Shown: positions 18,734 through 28,324, counted from the stretch's first letter. The stretch is DNA of 64,000 bases from Bacteroidaceae bacterium (GCA_017531985.1 JAFXJY010000001.1:60989-124988); one strand, 5' to 3'. Numbers and translations are program-made. Notes: a model not told the origin generated them from the sequence alone.

Positions 18734-19930
18734 ATGAAACACCTTCGTTACATCACACTCGGCATTATCATGATAGCAGCCTCATTAAGTTCAATGTCAA
18801 GTGAGCCATCTTGGGCTGTACGCATGGTTGAGAGTGAAATACAACGCAACCCCGAGGCTTGGCAACTCGATTTCCAACCGAAACTCAAATGGGATTATTG
18901 TCATGGGCTGGAACTGCGAGCCATGCTATATGTTGCAGCGAAATACAATCGCAATGATATTCGCGACTATGCTCTCTCGTATGCCGATACCATGATCAAT
19001 GCCGATGGAACTATCAAGAAGTATAAACTCACCGACTACTCACTCGACCGCATCAACTCGGGTAAATACCTCTTCGATGTGTACGACCTCACCGGTGAAG
19101 AACGCTACAAAAAAGCTCTTGACTTGCTGCGAAGCCAGTTTGACACACATCCTCGCAATGCCGATGGTGGATTATGGCATAAGAAAATATATCCGCATCA
19201 AGTGTGGTTGGATGGCGTGTACATGGGTAGTCCCTTCCTTGCCGAGTATGCCAAGCGTTATGAGAGTGGAGAACAACAAGCTACCGACTATGCCGATGTT
19301 ATCAATCAGATGGTCATGGCCTCTTACCACACCTACGACTACAAGTCGCGGTTGTATCTGCATGCATGCGATGTGAGTAAGCAGATGTTCTGGTGCAACC
19401 CCATCAACGGACAGTCGGCTCACTGTTGGGGACGAGCCTTGGGTTGGTATGCCATGGCAATAGTTGACAACCTCGAACTATTGCCGACTGATTGTCCCGA
19501 CCGCACCAAGGCTATCAATATACTGCTTCACATTGCACAACAACTGGAACGCTATGCCCACAAAGAGACCGGACTGTGGTATCAGGTGATGGATCGCAGT
19601 GGCGATGATGGTAATTATTTAGAGGCATCGGCCTCTTGCATGTTTACTTATGCCCTGTATAAAGGAGTGAGAATAGGTGTCCTACCCTCACATTACCGCA
19701 AGGTAGCCGACAAAGCATGGCAAGGTATTCTTGACAACTTTATCAGAATAGATAACCAAGGGCTTGTCAATATTACCGAGGTATGTGCCGTAGCCGGTCT
19801 TGGTGGCAAGAACAATCGCTCGGGCGACTACAACTACTACATCAACGAGATGAAACGCGACAACGATGCCAAGGCGGTGGGTCCCTTTATATTGGCAGCC
19901 CTCGAAGTGGAATACCTGTCGGAGAAGTAA
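18734..19930 (+). CDS. GH105 unsaturated rhamnogalacturonyl hydrolase
   Basis: A 398-residue secreted glycoside hydrolase of family 105 (YteR type), which removes the 4,5-unsaturated uronic acid left at the non-reducing end after pectin lyase action. The start at 18734 gives a signal peptide (MKHLRYITLGIIMIAASLSS); the open frame extends upstream but without a better start. Key pattern QVWLDGVYMGSPFLAEY contains the predicted catalytic Asp at 160; other (alpha/alpha)6 barrel blocks are HCWGRALGWYAMA and GLWYQVMDRSGDDGNYLEAS. It is probably periplasmic and works between the PL1 lyases and the ExuT-like importer. The next gene, 90 bases on, is the second PL1 lyase. Confidence 0.92.
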   Translation: MKHLRYITLGIIMIAASLSSMSSEPSWAVRMVESEIQRNPEAWQLDFQPKLKWDYCHGLELRAMLYVAAKYNRNDIRDYALSYADTMINADGTIKKYKLTDYSLDRINSGKYLFDVYDLTGEERYKKALDLLRSQFDTHPRNADGGLWHKKIYPHQVWLDGVYMGSPFLAEYAKRYESGEQQATDYADVINQMVMASYHTYDYKSRLYLHACDVSKQMFWCNPINGQSAHCWGRALGWYAMAIVDNLELLPTDCPDRTKAINILLHIAQQLERYAHKETGLWYQVMDRSGDDGNYLEASASCMFTYALYKGVRIGVLPSHYRKVADKAWQGILDNFIRIDNQGLVNITEVCAVAGLGGKNNRSGDYNYYINEMKRDNDAKAVGPFILAALEVEYLSEK

Positions 19931-19975
19931 ACCTTTGTTCTACGATATAGTCAAATATTAAGAATACAAATTTGT

Positions 19976-19993
19976 GGAACTTATTGCAGTTCC
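19976..19993. repeat. Short GGAACT...AGTTCC hairpin, copy 2
   Basis: GGAACT (19976-19981) and AGTTCC (19988-19993) form a short hairpin between the GH105 and PL1 genes, close to the start of the PL1 gene. Related copies are at 14528 and 23738. Confidence 0.45.
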
Positions 19994-20020
19994 CTCCCTA
20001 TCACAAAATTTTTTAATATA

Positions 20021-21463
20021 ATGAAAAACAAAATCTTACTCTTGCTGTGTGCCGTACTGATGTGTGGCAATTTATCGGCTCAGGAAAACGACCATAGAGT
20101 ACCGGCCTTCCCCGGTGCCGAAGGTTACGGAAAATATACCGTCGGTGGACGTGGTGGCAAGGTGTACACCGTAACAACACTTGAAGACTACGACAAGGGA
20201 GAAACTCCCATTGAAGGCTCGTTCCGTCGTGCTGTTGAGAAAAAAGGTGCAAGAACCATTGTATTTGCCGTTGCCGGTAATATCAATCTGAAACGCAAAC
20301 TCGACATTACCAAAGACAGTATTACCATAGCCGGACAGACAGCTCCTGCCCCGGGTGTGTGCGTATGCGGACACCAAGTTCGCATCAAGGCCAGCAACGT
20401 CATTATTCGCTACATGCGTTTCCGTTTGGGCGACATCAACCAAGAGGAAAGCGATGCCTTGTCAAGCACAGCATCGACCGAGAAAGGCATCTTCAACGAT
20501 ATCATTATCGACCACTGCTCGGTAAGTTGGAGTACCGACGAGTGTGCCTCGTTCTACGGCAACGAACGATTCACGTTCCAGTGGAATATCGTATCAGAGA
20601 GTCTGCGTAAGAGTATCCATGCCAAGGGTAGTCACGGATATGGAGGTATATGGGGCGGCAAAGGTGCTTCCTATCATCACAACCTGCTTGCCCATCACGA
20701 CAGTCGCAATCCGCGTTTCGACCATCCGGGAGTAGGCGACATATCGGGCATTATAGACTTCCGCAACAATGTCATCTACAACTGGGGCAACAACAGTAGC
20801 TATGGAGGTCAGTGCCGCACCATTAATATTGTAAACAATTATTATAAGCCCGGACCCGCTACTGCCAAGAGCAAGCGTGGTCGTATCTTTGCACCCGAGG
20901 CTGCTATCAACGACACACACTACGGCTACGGCAAATATTTCGTCGATGGCAACATCATCTTAGGCGACAAGCGTGCCAGCAACAACAACTGGGCTGGTGG
21001 TGTGCAACAAATCAAGAAAGACATAGACCCTCTTGTGTTCAGCTATGACACCATCCGCATGAAAGAGGCTTTCCCTGCTGCCGACATTCCCTATACCGAT
21101 GCAGAGACTGCCTATCGCCAAGTTCTTGCACATGTGGGTGCTTCACTCTATCGCGACGAGGTAGACAGCCGCATCGTTGAGGAAGTACGCAAGGGTAAGG
21201 CTACATATGGTGACAACGGCATAATCGACTCGCAGGAGCAAGTGGGTGGTTTCCCGATTCTCGAACAGATAGGTATACCCGAGTTCGACTCTGACATGGA
21301 TGGTATGCCCGACGAGTGGGAAATCAAGAATGGTCTAAACCCCGAGAACAAAAAGGATGGCGTCGAATACACACTTTCGCAACAATACACCAACTTAGAG
21401 ATGTACATCAACTCGCTCATCCCTGCCGAATCCATGATGATTATCCCTGCCGGCAAGAAGTAA
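20021..21463 (+). CDS. PL1 pectate lyase without T9SS sorting domain
   Basis: A 480-residue secreted PL1 lyase, paralog of the one at 15211. Signal peptide is MKNKILLLLCAVLMCGNLSAQ. The same beta-helix landmarks are present: FPGAEGYGKYTVGGRGG, KDSITIAGQTAPAPGVC, DHCSVSWSTDECASFY, HAKGSHGYGGIWGGKG and HHDSRNPRF. A C-terminal calcium-type repeat PEFDSDMDGMPDEWE follows the barrel, but the protein ends soon after with NLEMYINSLIP and lacks the sorting domain of its paralog. It should therefore stay in the periplasm or be anchored differently. It is downstream of GH105 on the same strand and ends at a strong hairpin. Confidence 0.9.
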   Translation: MKNKILLLLCAVLMCGNLSAQENDHRVPAFPGAEGYGKYTVGGRGGKVYTVTTLEDYDKGETPIEGSFRRAVEKKGARTIVFAVAGNINLKRKLDITKDSITIAGQTAPAPGVCVCGHQVRIKASNVIIRYMRFRLGDINQEESDALSSTASTEKGIFNDIIIDHCSVSWSTDECASFYGNERFTFQWNIVSESLRKSIHAKGSHGYGGIWGGKGASYHHNLLAHHDSRNPRFDHPGVGDISGIIDFRNNVIYNWGNNSSYGGQCRTINIVNNYYKPGPATAKSKRGRIFAPEAAINDTHYGYGKYFVDGNIILGDKRASNNNWAGGVQQIKKDIDPLVFSYDTIRMKEAFPAADIPYTDAETAYRQVLAHVGASLYRDEVDSRIVEEVRKGKATYGDNGIIDSQEQVGGFPILEQIGIPEFDSDMDGMPDEWEIKNGLNPENKKDGVEYTLSQQYTNLEMYINSLIPAESMMIIPAGKK

Positions 21464-21506
21464 ATCGATACCGTTTCATTACACAATAAGGATATTATAC
21501 AACAAA

Positions 21507-21533
21507 TAGAGGTGTGCCGTCGGCACACCTCTA
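21507..21533. terminator. Hairpin after the second PL1 gene
   Basis: A perfect 12-bp stem (21507-21518 with 21522-21533) with a 3-base loop, 43 bases after the stop codon and before a convergent gene. There is no long T-run. Confidence 0.65.
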
Positions 21534-21622
21534 TTGCATAATTCCACTAAGAATCAGTTTTGAATTTTATTAAACAAGTTCATTTGCTATTGCTAAGAAT
21601 AGTTTCGGATTCTAAGTTTTTT

Positions 21623-22918
21623 TTATTTTCCCATCAACATAACTTTACCTTGCGATGGTACAGCAGGGATAGTACCCGGTTGCGATGCTTTGTTGACCTT
21701 GATGGCACGTTTGGCAATATTCTTTGAAGGAGACATATCGGCAACAGCCTCAGCAGGTGTTGTAAAGCGTACTTCGTTCACAGGACCCCACTCACCCTTG
21801 GCATTCTTGGCGGCAGCAATTACTACACACTCGGTATTGGGATTAATCTGATAGTCGGTTGTGATAGCGTCATAGAAGAACCAGCCGGTCATAGGCATAG
21901 GAGGCTCGCTACACAATTCGGCTTTAATAGCATCAGCGTCAACATCATAATTTTCTGCCATATATACACTGAATCGATAAGCACTTGATTGATCATTGGG
22001 TATGTAAGTAATGAATTGGCTTGGCAACATTTCTCCACCCCAGTCGGCCATGACATAATCGCCCAATGTAATTTCCACCTCGGCTACACCATCGCCACCA
22101 AGAGTAGTAGTAGTGAGTGCGTAAGTCTGATAAGGTGCCATTGTTCCGGCAGCATCCCACGCTTGTACCAATATTTCATACTCGGTTCCGGGAGACATGT
22201 TGGTCCATGTATAGGTTGTATCGGCAGTGCTACTGATACCCCACGCCTCAATCATTTGTCCCATATTAGAGAAACCAAACATGGGTGCAAACATCTCATA
22301 CTGCGATTGCAATTGCCCCTTTTCACCGGTAACAAAGCTAAACTTCGACACATCGGCATTGGGCTTGAATGTGAATGTATATTGATACTGCTGTACATCA
22401 ACCTCAATAATCTCCACTTGGGGGTCACCTACGAGAGGCATCGAGGGTGTTGTAAACTCTACTTTGCGTACATCGCACAACACACCGTATGCATCTATAC
22501 CCACTGTAACGATAGTATAATCGGTACTGGGTTCAAACTCCATGCCTGCCATCTCGGCTGCTTCGAAATCTTTATCATATATATATTCAGAATCGTCGTC
22601 AACCAACGATGCCAAGACGTCGTCACCATACATGGCTATTCGTGCCGAAGGGAAGCACGATAGCTTGAATGCTTCACAATCGAGTGTACGAGTAACACTT
22701 ACTATAACTTTATCGAGCGAAACTTCACTCACTACCACGTCGGCTGCTACCTCGCCATCGATTTTGTCAAACTCTATATAATCGACCTTATCAAGGATAT
22801 AACCCTTGAAGTTGCCCGACTTTTCGTACATGATAAGACGATTTACATCGGTTGTCTCTTGTGCAAAGAGACTCAAACACATAATCGATGATAATACTGC
22901 TAATATAAACTTTTTCAT
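21623..22918 (-). CDS. Secreted Fn3-like repeat protein, function unknown
   Basis: A 431-residue secreted protein that I cannot assign to a function. It has a signal peptide (MKKFILAVLSSIMCLSLFAQ), a short region with ILDKVDYIEFDKIDG, then at least three repeats of a beta-rich module in which segments such as PSTDYTIVTVGIDAYG, PGTEYEILVQAWDAAG and PNTECVVIAAAKNAKG recur before EVRFTTP-like strands; this is the spacing of fibronectin type III-like domains. The last 45 residues are basic and lack a clear T9SS sorting domain. Its start codon overlaps the stop of the upstream gene by four bases (ATGA), so translation is coupled to the 22915 gene. Confidence 0.7.
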   Translation of the reverse strand: MKKFILAVLSSIMCLSLFAQETTDVNRLIMYEKSGNFKGYILDKVDYIEFDKIDGEVAADVVVSEVSLDKVIVSVTRTLDCEAFKLSCFPSARIAMYGDDVLASLVDDDSEYIYDKDFEAAEMAGMEFEPSTDYTIVTVGIDAYGVLCDVRKVEFTTPSMPLVGDPQVEIIEVDVQQYQYTFTFKPNADVSKFSFVTGEKGQLQSQYEMFAPMFGFSNMGQMIEAWGISSTADTTYTWTNMSPGTEYEILVQAWDAAGTMAPYQTYALTTTTLGGDGVAEVEITLGDYVMADWGGEMLPSQFITYIPNDQSSAYRFSVYMAENYDVDADAIKAELCSEPPMPMTGWFFYDAITTDYQINPNTECVVIAAAKNAKGEWGPVNEVRFTTPAEAVADMSPSKNIAKRAIKVNKASQPGTIPAVPSQGKVMLMGK

Positions 22919-23409
22919 AATTTCACAAATTTAAGGGTTGTTGATTGAATATTGATAACATAAACACCGGGGGCGAGATGCGATACATCTATTGCATCGC
23001 CGTTCCAGCCGGCTACTTTCATTACATGCATACCGATCACCGAGTAGACATTGACATCGGTACCATGTAAGTCATTACCGCCCACCAAGTACAAATTGTC
23101 CTGTACAGGATTGGGCATTACTACAAGAGGCTGCATTACATCCACCTCTCCAAGAGCGGCAGGTCCGTTCTTAAACGTGATACGCTTCACTTGCGTATAA
23201 TTGTAAGCATCGGAAGCCGTAGCATCGCGAAACTCCACATTGAACGCTGTTGCATCAAATCGGATTTTCGAGATTTTCGAAATATCCACCTCGGCGGGAG
23301 CTGCCGCCGCATCGGACATCTCAATCGAAATGTGCTTTTCGGCTCTACTACATGGCATGGCTATGAGTAGCAAAGCCGCGGCAATCATGGGGTAAAATTT
23401 AGGTTTCAT
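22915..23409 (-). CDS. Small T9SS-sorted secreted protein
   Basis: A 164-residue secreted protein. Residues 1-23 are a signal peptide; residues 40-80 are a short region with VDISKISKIRFDATAF and YNYTQVKRITFKNG, a pattern shared with the start of the next gene's product. The last 75 residues form a T9SS type A sorting domain (MPNPVQDNLYLVGG, then YSVIGMHVMKVAG and LAPGVYVINIQ). It is therefore exported to the surface, but almost nothing apart from the export and sorting parts is present, so it may be an adaptor or a reduced protein. It is the first gene of a coupled pair with the 21623 gene and has a well-formed promoter. Confidence 0.75.
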   Translation of the reverse strand: MKPKFYPMIAAALLLIAMPCSRAEKHISIEMSDAAAAPAEVDISKISKIRFDATAFNVEFRDATASDAYNYTQVKRITFKNGPAALGEVDVMQPLVVMPNPVQDNLYLVGGNDLHGTDVNVYSVIGMHVMKVAGWNGDAIDVSHLAPGVYVINIQSTTLKFVKL

Positions 23410-23434
23410 ATCACTTTTTTATTAAAATCCGCAA

Positions 23435-23465
23435 CAAATATACAACAAGAAAACAAAAAATCAAA
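23435..23465 (-). promoter_or_regulatory. Promoter of the 22915/21623 secreted-protein pair
   Basis: On the minus strand TTTG (complement of 23462-23465) and TATATTTG (complement of 23435-23442) are 19 bases apart, 26 bases before the start codon. Confidence 0.7.
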
Positions 23466-23670
23466 ATTTCAGTCCAATTTTGCACGCATTTTACATTTTT
23501 GTTGACAAATATCAATTTCTCAAACACTCTGACATCTAAAAATTACGACACTTACTGCTTATCGTCTATGAGTATCATAATATGCACATTCAACACACCG
23601 GCAACTCTCGATCACGCACTTATTATCACACCCGTGATAAGTAAACATCTTCACCCTTGTGTCATCAAAA

Positions 23671-23757
23671 GAGCCTACCACATCCCCCCAATGGGGAATA
23701 TAGTAGGCTCAATATCTTCACGAAAGTATTCCTTTCGGGGAACTTCGACGAGTTCCC
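23671..23757. terminator. Two hairpins downstream of the OmpA-like lipoprotein gene
   Basis: An 8-bp inverted repeat (23671-23678 with 23703-23710) encloses a C-run and a G-run that can extend the stem. A second hairpin, GGGAACT (23738-23744) / AGTTCCC (23751-23757), is a third copy of the GGAACT repeat seen at 14528 and 19976. They lie downstream of the minus-strand gene at 23777. The rest of the 23410-23776 gap holds only the promoter at 23435. Confidence 0.5.
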
Positions 23758-23776
23758 ATTACATTATTATATCGGT

Positions 23777-24466
23777 TTATTTCAAAGTGCCATTCTCAGC
23801 CTCTTCGATCATCTCCTCACTGGCAAAGAGATATATTTCGACGCGACGGTTCTCGTCGGCACTGAGTGCTTCGTTATACTCACTGTAACCGAGACCCAAA
23901 ATCTCAGTCATTTGCTTATCGGTTACACCGCATGATTTCAAGTACTTGGCCACTGCATCGGCACGTTGTTGCGATACTTTGAGGTTGGCAGCTTCGGTAC
24001 CCACCTTATCAGTGTGACCGTAGATATTAACATTCATTGTGGGGTTCTCAATCAAGATGTTGGAGAACTCTTTGAGAGACTCTTTCGACTTAGTACTCAA
24101 TGTCGAAGAGTTGAAGGCAAACAAGATACCCGACTCGAAAGTCACCTTCACGGCTTGCAATCCGTTCACATCGGTTACTTCCTCAACAGCTGCACCTTCT
24201 ATCTCGGCAGCTTTCTTGGCAGCATCGTCCATTTTCTTACCGATGAGCATACCTACACCTGCACCAACAACACTTCCTATGGCAGCACCTATACCGGCAG
24301 CCTTACCTTTGTCATCACCTTTACCGATGAGAGCTCCCACACCGGCTCCTACGGCAGCACCCGAGCCACCGCCTATGGCCGCACCCTTACCTAAGTTTGA
24401 CCAGTTACAACCTGAGAATAACAAACTTACCGACAGCAACACGGCTGCAAATTTCATTTTCTTCAT
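23777..24466 (-). CDS. OmpA-family lipoprotein with glycine-zipper region
   Basis: An outer-membrane lipoprotein of about 229 residues. I start it at the internal ATG (MKKMKFAAV) rather than the upstream TTG because this gives a normal lipoprotein signal ending LLFSGC (Cys 20). Next comes a glycine-zipper segment (about residues 26-80, repeats of [20 protein letters not shown]), then a C-terminal OmpA peptidoglycan-binding domain with [21 protein letters not shown] and NRRVEIYLF. Family members tie the outer membrane to the peptidoglycan through diaminopimelate binding. Monocistronic, with hairpins downstream. Confidence 0.9.
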   Translation of the reverse strand: MKKMKFAAVLLSVSLLFSGCNWSNLGKGAAIGGGSGAAVGAGVGALIGKGDDKGKAAGIGAAIGSVVGAGVGMLIGKKMDDAAKKAAEIEGAAVEEVTDVNGLQAVKVTFESGILFAFNSSTLSTKSKESLKEFSNILIENPTMNVNIYGHTDKVGTEAANLKVSQQRADAVAKYLKSCGVTDKQMTEILGLGYSEYNEALSADENRRVEIYLFASEEMIEEAENGTLK

Positions 24467-24511
24467 AATTTTACTCCTTTTATTGATTATTCTTAAAATT
24501 GGTATTTTCTG

Positions 24512-24519
24512 CAAATTTA
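24512..24519 (-). promoter_or_regulatory. -7 box of the OmpA-like lipoprotein gene
   Basis: The complement of 24512-24519 reads TAAATTTG, matching TAnnTTTG, about 46 bases before the start. The -33 is not clear. Confidence 0.4.
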
Positions 24520-24593
24520 ATCAAAATCGCTTAATAAAATACTATTTTTCGATAAAAATGTATTATCTTTACTTGCCAATACATAGAAAGAAG

Positions 24594-25685
24594 ATGAACA
24601 CAACAGGAAGTATATACAGGCTCACTACCTATGGCGAGTCGCATGGCGTGGCTATGGGCGGTGTTATCGATGGCGTTCCCGCCGGAATCGAACTCGACAT
24701 GGAGGCTATCGATGCATTTTTGGCTCGTCGTCGTCCCGGGCAGTCGGCTCTGCAATCGACTCGTAGGGAAGACGATGCTGTGGAATTTCTGTCGGGCGTG
24801 TTCGAAGGTCGCACCACCGGTACACCCATCGGGTTTATCATTCGCAACAAGGATGCACACAGCTCCGACTATGAATCGATGCGGAATATCTATCGCCCCT
24901 CGCATGCCGACTATACTTATGCTGCTAAATATGGTCACCGCGACCATCGCGGTGGAGGGCGTGCCTCGGCTCGTGAAACAGTAACTCGCTGTGTGGCAGG
25001 AGCTATTGCCTTGCAGATATTGCAACAGATGGGTGTAAACATTACTGCTTATACCTCACAGATAGGTCACATAGCCCTTGCCAATGACTACAAGACTTAC
25101 AACTTGTCGGTGCGAAACAACAACCGGGTGTGTTGCCCCGACGCTGAGACAGCACAGCTGATGGAGACTCTCATCGAAGAGGTAAAAGCCGATGGAGACA
25201 GCATAGGCGGAATAGTGACCTGCGTCATCAGCGGCGTACCGGCCGGATGGGGCGAACCGATATATGACAAGCTGCATGCCGACTTGGGCAAAGCCATGTT
25301 GGGCATCAATGCTGCCAAGGGATTTGAGTATGGAATGGGATTTGCCGGTGCAGCGATGCGAGGTTCGCAAGCCATCGATGAGATAGAAGTCAGCAACGGA
25401 CGCATAGGCACACGCACCAACCACTCGGGAGGCATACAAGGAGGTATCTCCAACGGAGAGGATATATATTTCCGCGTAGCTTTTAAGCCCACTCCCACCC
25501 TGCTACGCCCGGTCACTACCATTACTTGCGATGGCAAGCCCACCACACTGATGGCACATGGCCGACACGACCCTTGTGTGGTGCCTCGTGCCATTCCCGT
25601 TGTCGAGGCAATGGCTGCGATGGTTCTGCTCGACCACTACCTGCGAAACAAAGTTTTATATCTAAATAATACAAATAAATTATGA
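24594..25685 (+). CDS. aroC: Chorismate synthase
   Basis: A 363-residue chorismate synthase, the last enzyme of the shikimate pathway; it converts EPSP to chorismate with reduced FMN. The start at 24594 gives the canonical N-terminus with [19 protein letters not shown]. Other signatures: [35 protein letters not shown] and [16 protein letters not shown]. The frame is open for a further 185 codons upstream, but that part is antisense to the OmpA-like gene and is not coding. The stop overlaps the start of the next gene by four bases, so the M20 peptidase is translationally coupled to it. Confidence 0.97.
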   Translation: MNTTGSIYRLTTYGESHGVAMGGVIDGVPAGIELDMEAIDAFLARRRPGQSALQSTRREDDAVEFLSGVFEGRTTGTPIGFIIRNKDAHSSDYESMRNIYRPSHADYTYAAKYGHRDHRGGGRASARETVTRCVAGAIALQILQQMGVNITAYTSQIGHIALANDYKTYNLSVRNNNRVCCPDAETAQLMETLIEEVKADGDSIGGIVTCVISGVPAGWGEPIYDKLHADLGKAMLGINAAKGFEYGMGFAGAAMRGSQAIDEIEVSNGRIGTRTNHSGGIQGGISNGEDIYFRVAFKPTPTLLRPVTTITCDGKPTTLMAHGRHDPCVVPRAIPVVEAMAAMVLLDHYLRNKVLYLNNTNKL

Positions 25686-27043
25686 AAGAAACACTTCATT
25701 ACATCGAGAGTAATAAAGAGCGTTTTCGTGACGAACTCTATTCACTGTTACGCATACCCTCTATCAGTGCCAAACCCGAACATCGCGATGATATGTACGC
25801 TTGTGCCCACCGCTGGTGCGAACTGCTATTGGCTGCCGGAGCCGATCGAGCCGAGCTGATGGAGACAGCCTACAACCCCGTTGTATATGGTGAGAAAATA
25901 ATCAACCCCGACTATCCCACCGTCATCGTTTACGGTCACTACGACGTGATGCCTGCCGAGCCGTTGGAGTTGTGGAACAGCGATCCCTTCGAGCCGGAAG
26001 TACGCGATGGCCGTCTGTGGGGACGTGGCACCGACGATGACAAAGGTCAAGCCTTCATACAAGTGAAAGCCTTCGAGATAGCCTTGCAACGCGGCATGTT
26101 GCACTGCAATGTCAAGTTCCTCTTTGAGGGTGGCGAGGAAGTAGGCTCACCGGGATTGGAAGAGTTCTGTCAAGAACATCGCGAACTGTTGCAAGGCGAT
26201 GTCATCCTCGTGTCGGACACCAGCATGGTAGGTCGTGAACACCCATCACTCACCACCGGATTACGAGGACTTGCCTACTGGGAAATAGAAGTAACAGGAC
26301 CCTGTCGCGACCTTCACTCGGGACACTTTGGAGGTGCGGTGGCCAACCCCATCAACGAACTGTGTAAGATGCTTGCCGGCATTACCGATGCCGATGGTCG
26401 CATCACCATCCCTCACTTCTACGACGATGCCGAGGAATTGTCGCCTGCCGAGCGTGCCATGATGGCAGCCGTACCTTACGACGAGGAAGCCTACTGCCAA
26501 GCCATCGGCGTGAAAGCCCTCTCGGGCGAGAAAGGCTATTCGACCCTCGAACGTGCCGCCACACGTCCCACATTCGACATATGCGGCATATGGGGCGGAT
26601 ACACCGGCGAAGGCTCAAAGACCGTATTACCCTCCAAGGCCTATGCCAAAGTATCGTGTCGCCTCATTCCCCATCAAGATTATCACCACATCACACAACT
26701 ATTCATTGACCACATTCAGTCCATAGCCCCTGCCACTGTCGATGTCAAAGTCACTCCCATGCACGGCAGCGAGAGCTATGTATGTCCTATCGACATACCC
26801 GCCTACAAGGCTGCCGAGGCAGGTTTTGCACTCGCCTTCGGTCAAGCACCCTTGGCAGTACGTCGCGGCGGAAGCATCGGCGTGATACCCATTTTCGAGC
26901 GTGTACTGGGACTTAAATCGGTACTCATGGGATTTGGTCTCGAAAAGAACGCCATACACTCACCCAACGAAAGTTTTGCTCTCGAAATGTACGAGCGTGG
27001 CATTGTAGCCGTCGTTGAGTTCTACAACCGCTACGGAAAATAA
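25682..27043 (+). CDS. M20-family dipeptidase
   Basis: A 453-residue zinc exopeptidase of family M20, of the dipeptidase/ArgE/DapE-like group. Metal ligands and catalytic residues are seen in order: [11 protein letters not shown] (His and Asp), RGTDDDKG (bridging Asp), EGGEEVGS (catalytic Glu pair), SDTSMVG (Asp), and IHSPNESF near the C-terminus (last His). The dimerisation lid lies at about residues 190-310 ([17 protein letters not shown]). No signal peptide, so it acts on peptides in the cytoplasm. ATGA overlap with aroC and a 6-base gap to the next gene place it in the middle of a three-gene operon. Confidence 0.92.
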   Translation: MKETLHYIESNKERFRDELYSLLRIPSISAKPEHRDDMYACAHRWCELLLAAGADRAELMETAYNPVVYGEKIINPDYPTVIVYGHYDVMPAEPLELWNSDPFEPEVRDGRLWGRGTDDDKGQAFIQVKAFEIALQRGMLHCNVKFLFEGGEEVGSPGLEEFCQEHRELLQGDVILVSDTSMVGREHPSLTTGLRGLAYWEIEVTGPCRDLHSGHFGGAVANPINELCKMLAGITDADGRITIPHFYDDAEELSPAERAMMAAVPYDEEAYCQAIGVKALSGEKGYSTLERAATRPTFDICGIWGGYTGEGSKTVLPSKAYAKVSCRLIPHQDYHHITQLFIDHIQSIAPATVDVKVTPMHGSESYVCPIDIPAYKAAEAGFALAFGQAPLAVRRGGSIGVIPIFERVLGLKSVLMGFGLEKNAIHSPNESFALEMYERGIVAVVEFYNRYGK

Positions 27044-27049
27044 TCACTC

Positions 27050-27982
27050 ATGGAAAAAGCACGATACAACGACTACGGCTCTTTCCTACAACAACACTTT
27101 GCAGGTAAAGTCCAGAAGATTTCCATCAACGGGGGCTTTACCTGCCCCAATCGTGACGGCACAGTGGGGCATGGAGGTTGTACATTCTGCAACAATCAGA
27201 CCTTCAACCCCGACTACTGCCGTAGCGAACTGAGCGTGACCGAGCAGCTGCAAGAGGGCATACGCTTCTTCGCACGCAAATACCCCACGATGCGTTATCT
27301 TGCCTATTTTCAGGCCTACACAAGTACCTACGACGACCTGTCTCGCCTCATAGCACGCTACGAAGAGGCACTCTCGGTAGAGGGTGTGGTGGGCATCATC
27401 ATAGGCACACGCCCCGACTGTATGCCCGCCCAACTGCTCGACTACCTCGGCACACTGGCTCGACGCACCTTTGTAACCGTCGAATACGGTGTAGAAAGCA
27501 CCCTCGATACCACCCTGCAACGCATCAACCGCGGACACAACTATGCTACCGCCATCGATGCCATCACTCGCACAGCCGAGGCAGGCATCATCACCGGAGC
27601 TCACCTCATCCTCGGGCTACCCGGCGAGACTCACGACGATCTCCTCTCACATGCCACCCGGCTATCGCAACTACCCCTGCACACCATCAAGTTGCATCAG
27701 CTACAACTCATTCGCGGCACACACATGGGCAACGAGTACGAACAACACCCCGAACGATTCGATATTCCCGACATCGACACCTACATCGACCGAGCCATCG
27801 ACTTTACCGAACGACTACGCCCCGACATCGTGATAGAACGCTTCGTGTCGCAATCGCCTGCCCACCTACTCATTGCCCCACACTGGGGTGTGAAAAACCA
27901 TGAATTTACCGCACGCCTACTCCGTCGTATGCGTCAACGCGACACCTACCAAGGCTGCAAGTGGATCAAGCCGGAGGAGTAA
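27050..27982 (+). CDS. Radical SAM protein, YhcC/TIGR01212 family
   Basis: A 310-residue radical SAM protein of the YhcC family. The iron-sulfur cluster motif is in the unusual spacing C32-x11-C44-x2-C47 within TCPNRDGTVGHGGCTFCN, which is the family hallmark. Further conserved parts are GTRPDCMP, VEYGVESTLDTTLQRINRGH and HLILGLPGETHDDL. The reaction is not established for the family. It follows the M20 peptidase after 6 bases and closes the aroC operon. Family identity is firm; function is open. Confidence 0.92.
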   Translation: MEKARYNDYGSFLQQHFAGKVQKISINGGFTCPNRDGTVGHGGCTFCNNQTFNPDYCRSELSVTEQLQEGIRFFARKYPTMRYLAYFQAYTSTYDDLSRLIARYEEALSVEGVVGIIIGTRPDCMPAQLLDYLGTLARRTFVTVEYGVESTLDTTLQRINRGHNYATAIDAITRTAEAGIITGAHLILGLPGETHDDLLSHATRLSQLPLHTIKLHQLQLIRGTHMGNEYEQHPERFDIPDIDTYIDRAIDFTERLRPDIVIERFVSQSPAHLLIAPHWGVKNHEFTARLLRRMRQRDTYQGCKWIKPEE

Positions 27983-28083
27983 ATAAGCACATTCATATCG
28001 GTGAAGATACAACGCCACCAAGAAAAGCTCTGCGAATAATTGAGCAAAAGTTATAAATTTTCATCGTAAAATTTTATTTTTTC

Positions 28084-28114
28084 TTGCTTATTTAAAATTA
28101 TATTTCGATATTTG
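28084..28114 (+). promoter_or_regulatory. Promoter of the 28355 leader and gene
   Basis: TTG at 28084-28086 and GATATTTG at 28107-28114 (one mismatch to TAnnTTTG) are 20 bases apart. It would give a 5' leader of roughly 235 bases. Confidence 0.5.
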
Positions 28115-28185
28115 CCAATATCAAAAATATATACATTGTAATTTAAGGCTTTATATTTCTTACTAACCATAAAAAACTTTACACT

Positions 28186-28281
28186 ATGGACTGCATGAAC
28201 ACACACACCCCGACTAAGTTACAGAGTGTTGTATCTACTCAATGTAACTATATATCTTTTAATTCGCTAATATTCAAATAA
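28186..28281 (+). CDS. Possible 31-residue leader peptide
   Basis: A short open frame (starting MDCMNTHTPTKLQS, ending NSLIFK) lies in the long leader of the secreted-protein gene at 28355. It has two in-frame ATGs near its start but no clear Shine-Dalgarno sequence, which is common in Bacteroidota. No family resemblance is seen. It may be chance; its position between a promoter and a hairpin is the only support. Confidence 0.25.
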   Translation: MDCMNTHTPTKLQSVVSTQCNYISFNSLIFK

Positions 28282-28295
28282 GTAAAATTATGCTC

Positions 28296-28324
28296 AGGTA
28301 CTACCATCAGAGCCGGTGGTACTT
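28296..28324 (+). promoter_or_regulatory. Hairpin 30 bases before the 28355 start
   Basis: A 10-bp stem with two G-U pairs (28296-28305 with 28315-28324, 9-base loop) near the end of the leader. The G-U pairs make it more stable as plus-strand RNA, so an RNA-level role such as attenuation or stability is possible. Confidence 0.45.

Noticed and set aside
18734..21463. A SusC/SusD-type polysaccharide utilisation locus
   Set aside because: No TonB-dependent receptor or SusD-like lipoprotein gene lies in or next to the pectin cluster.
21989..22663. A 224-codon plus-strand open frame
   Set aside because: It is antisense to the secreted Fn3-like gene, which has a signal peptide and repeats; the antisense product is His/Ile/Cys-rich without a pattern.
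24039..24593. A 185-codon upstream extension of the aroC frame
   Set aside because: It is antisense to the OmpA-like lipoprotein, and chorismate synthase begins at 24594 with its normal N-terminus.
27086..27604. A 172-codon minus-strand open frame
   Set aside because: Antisense to the YhcC-type radical SAM gene with intact cluster motif.
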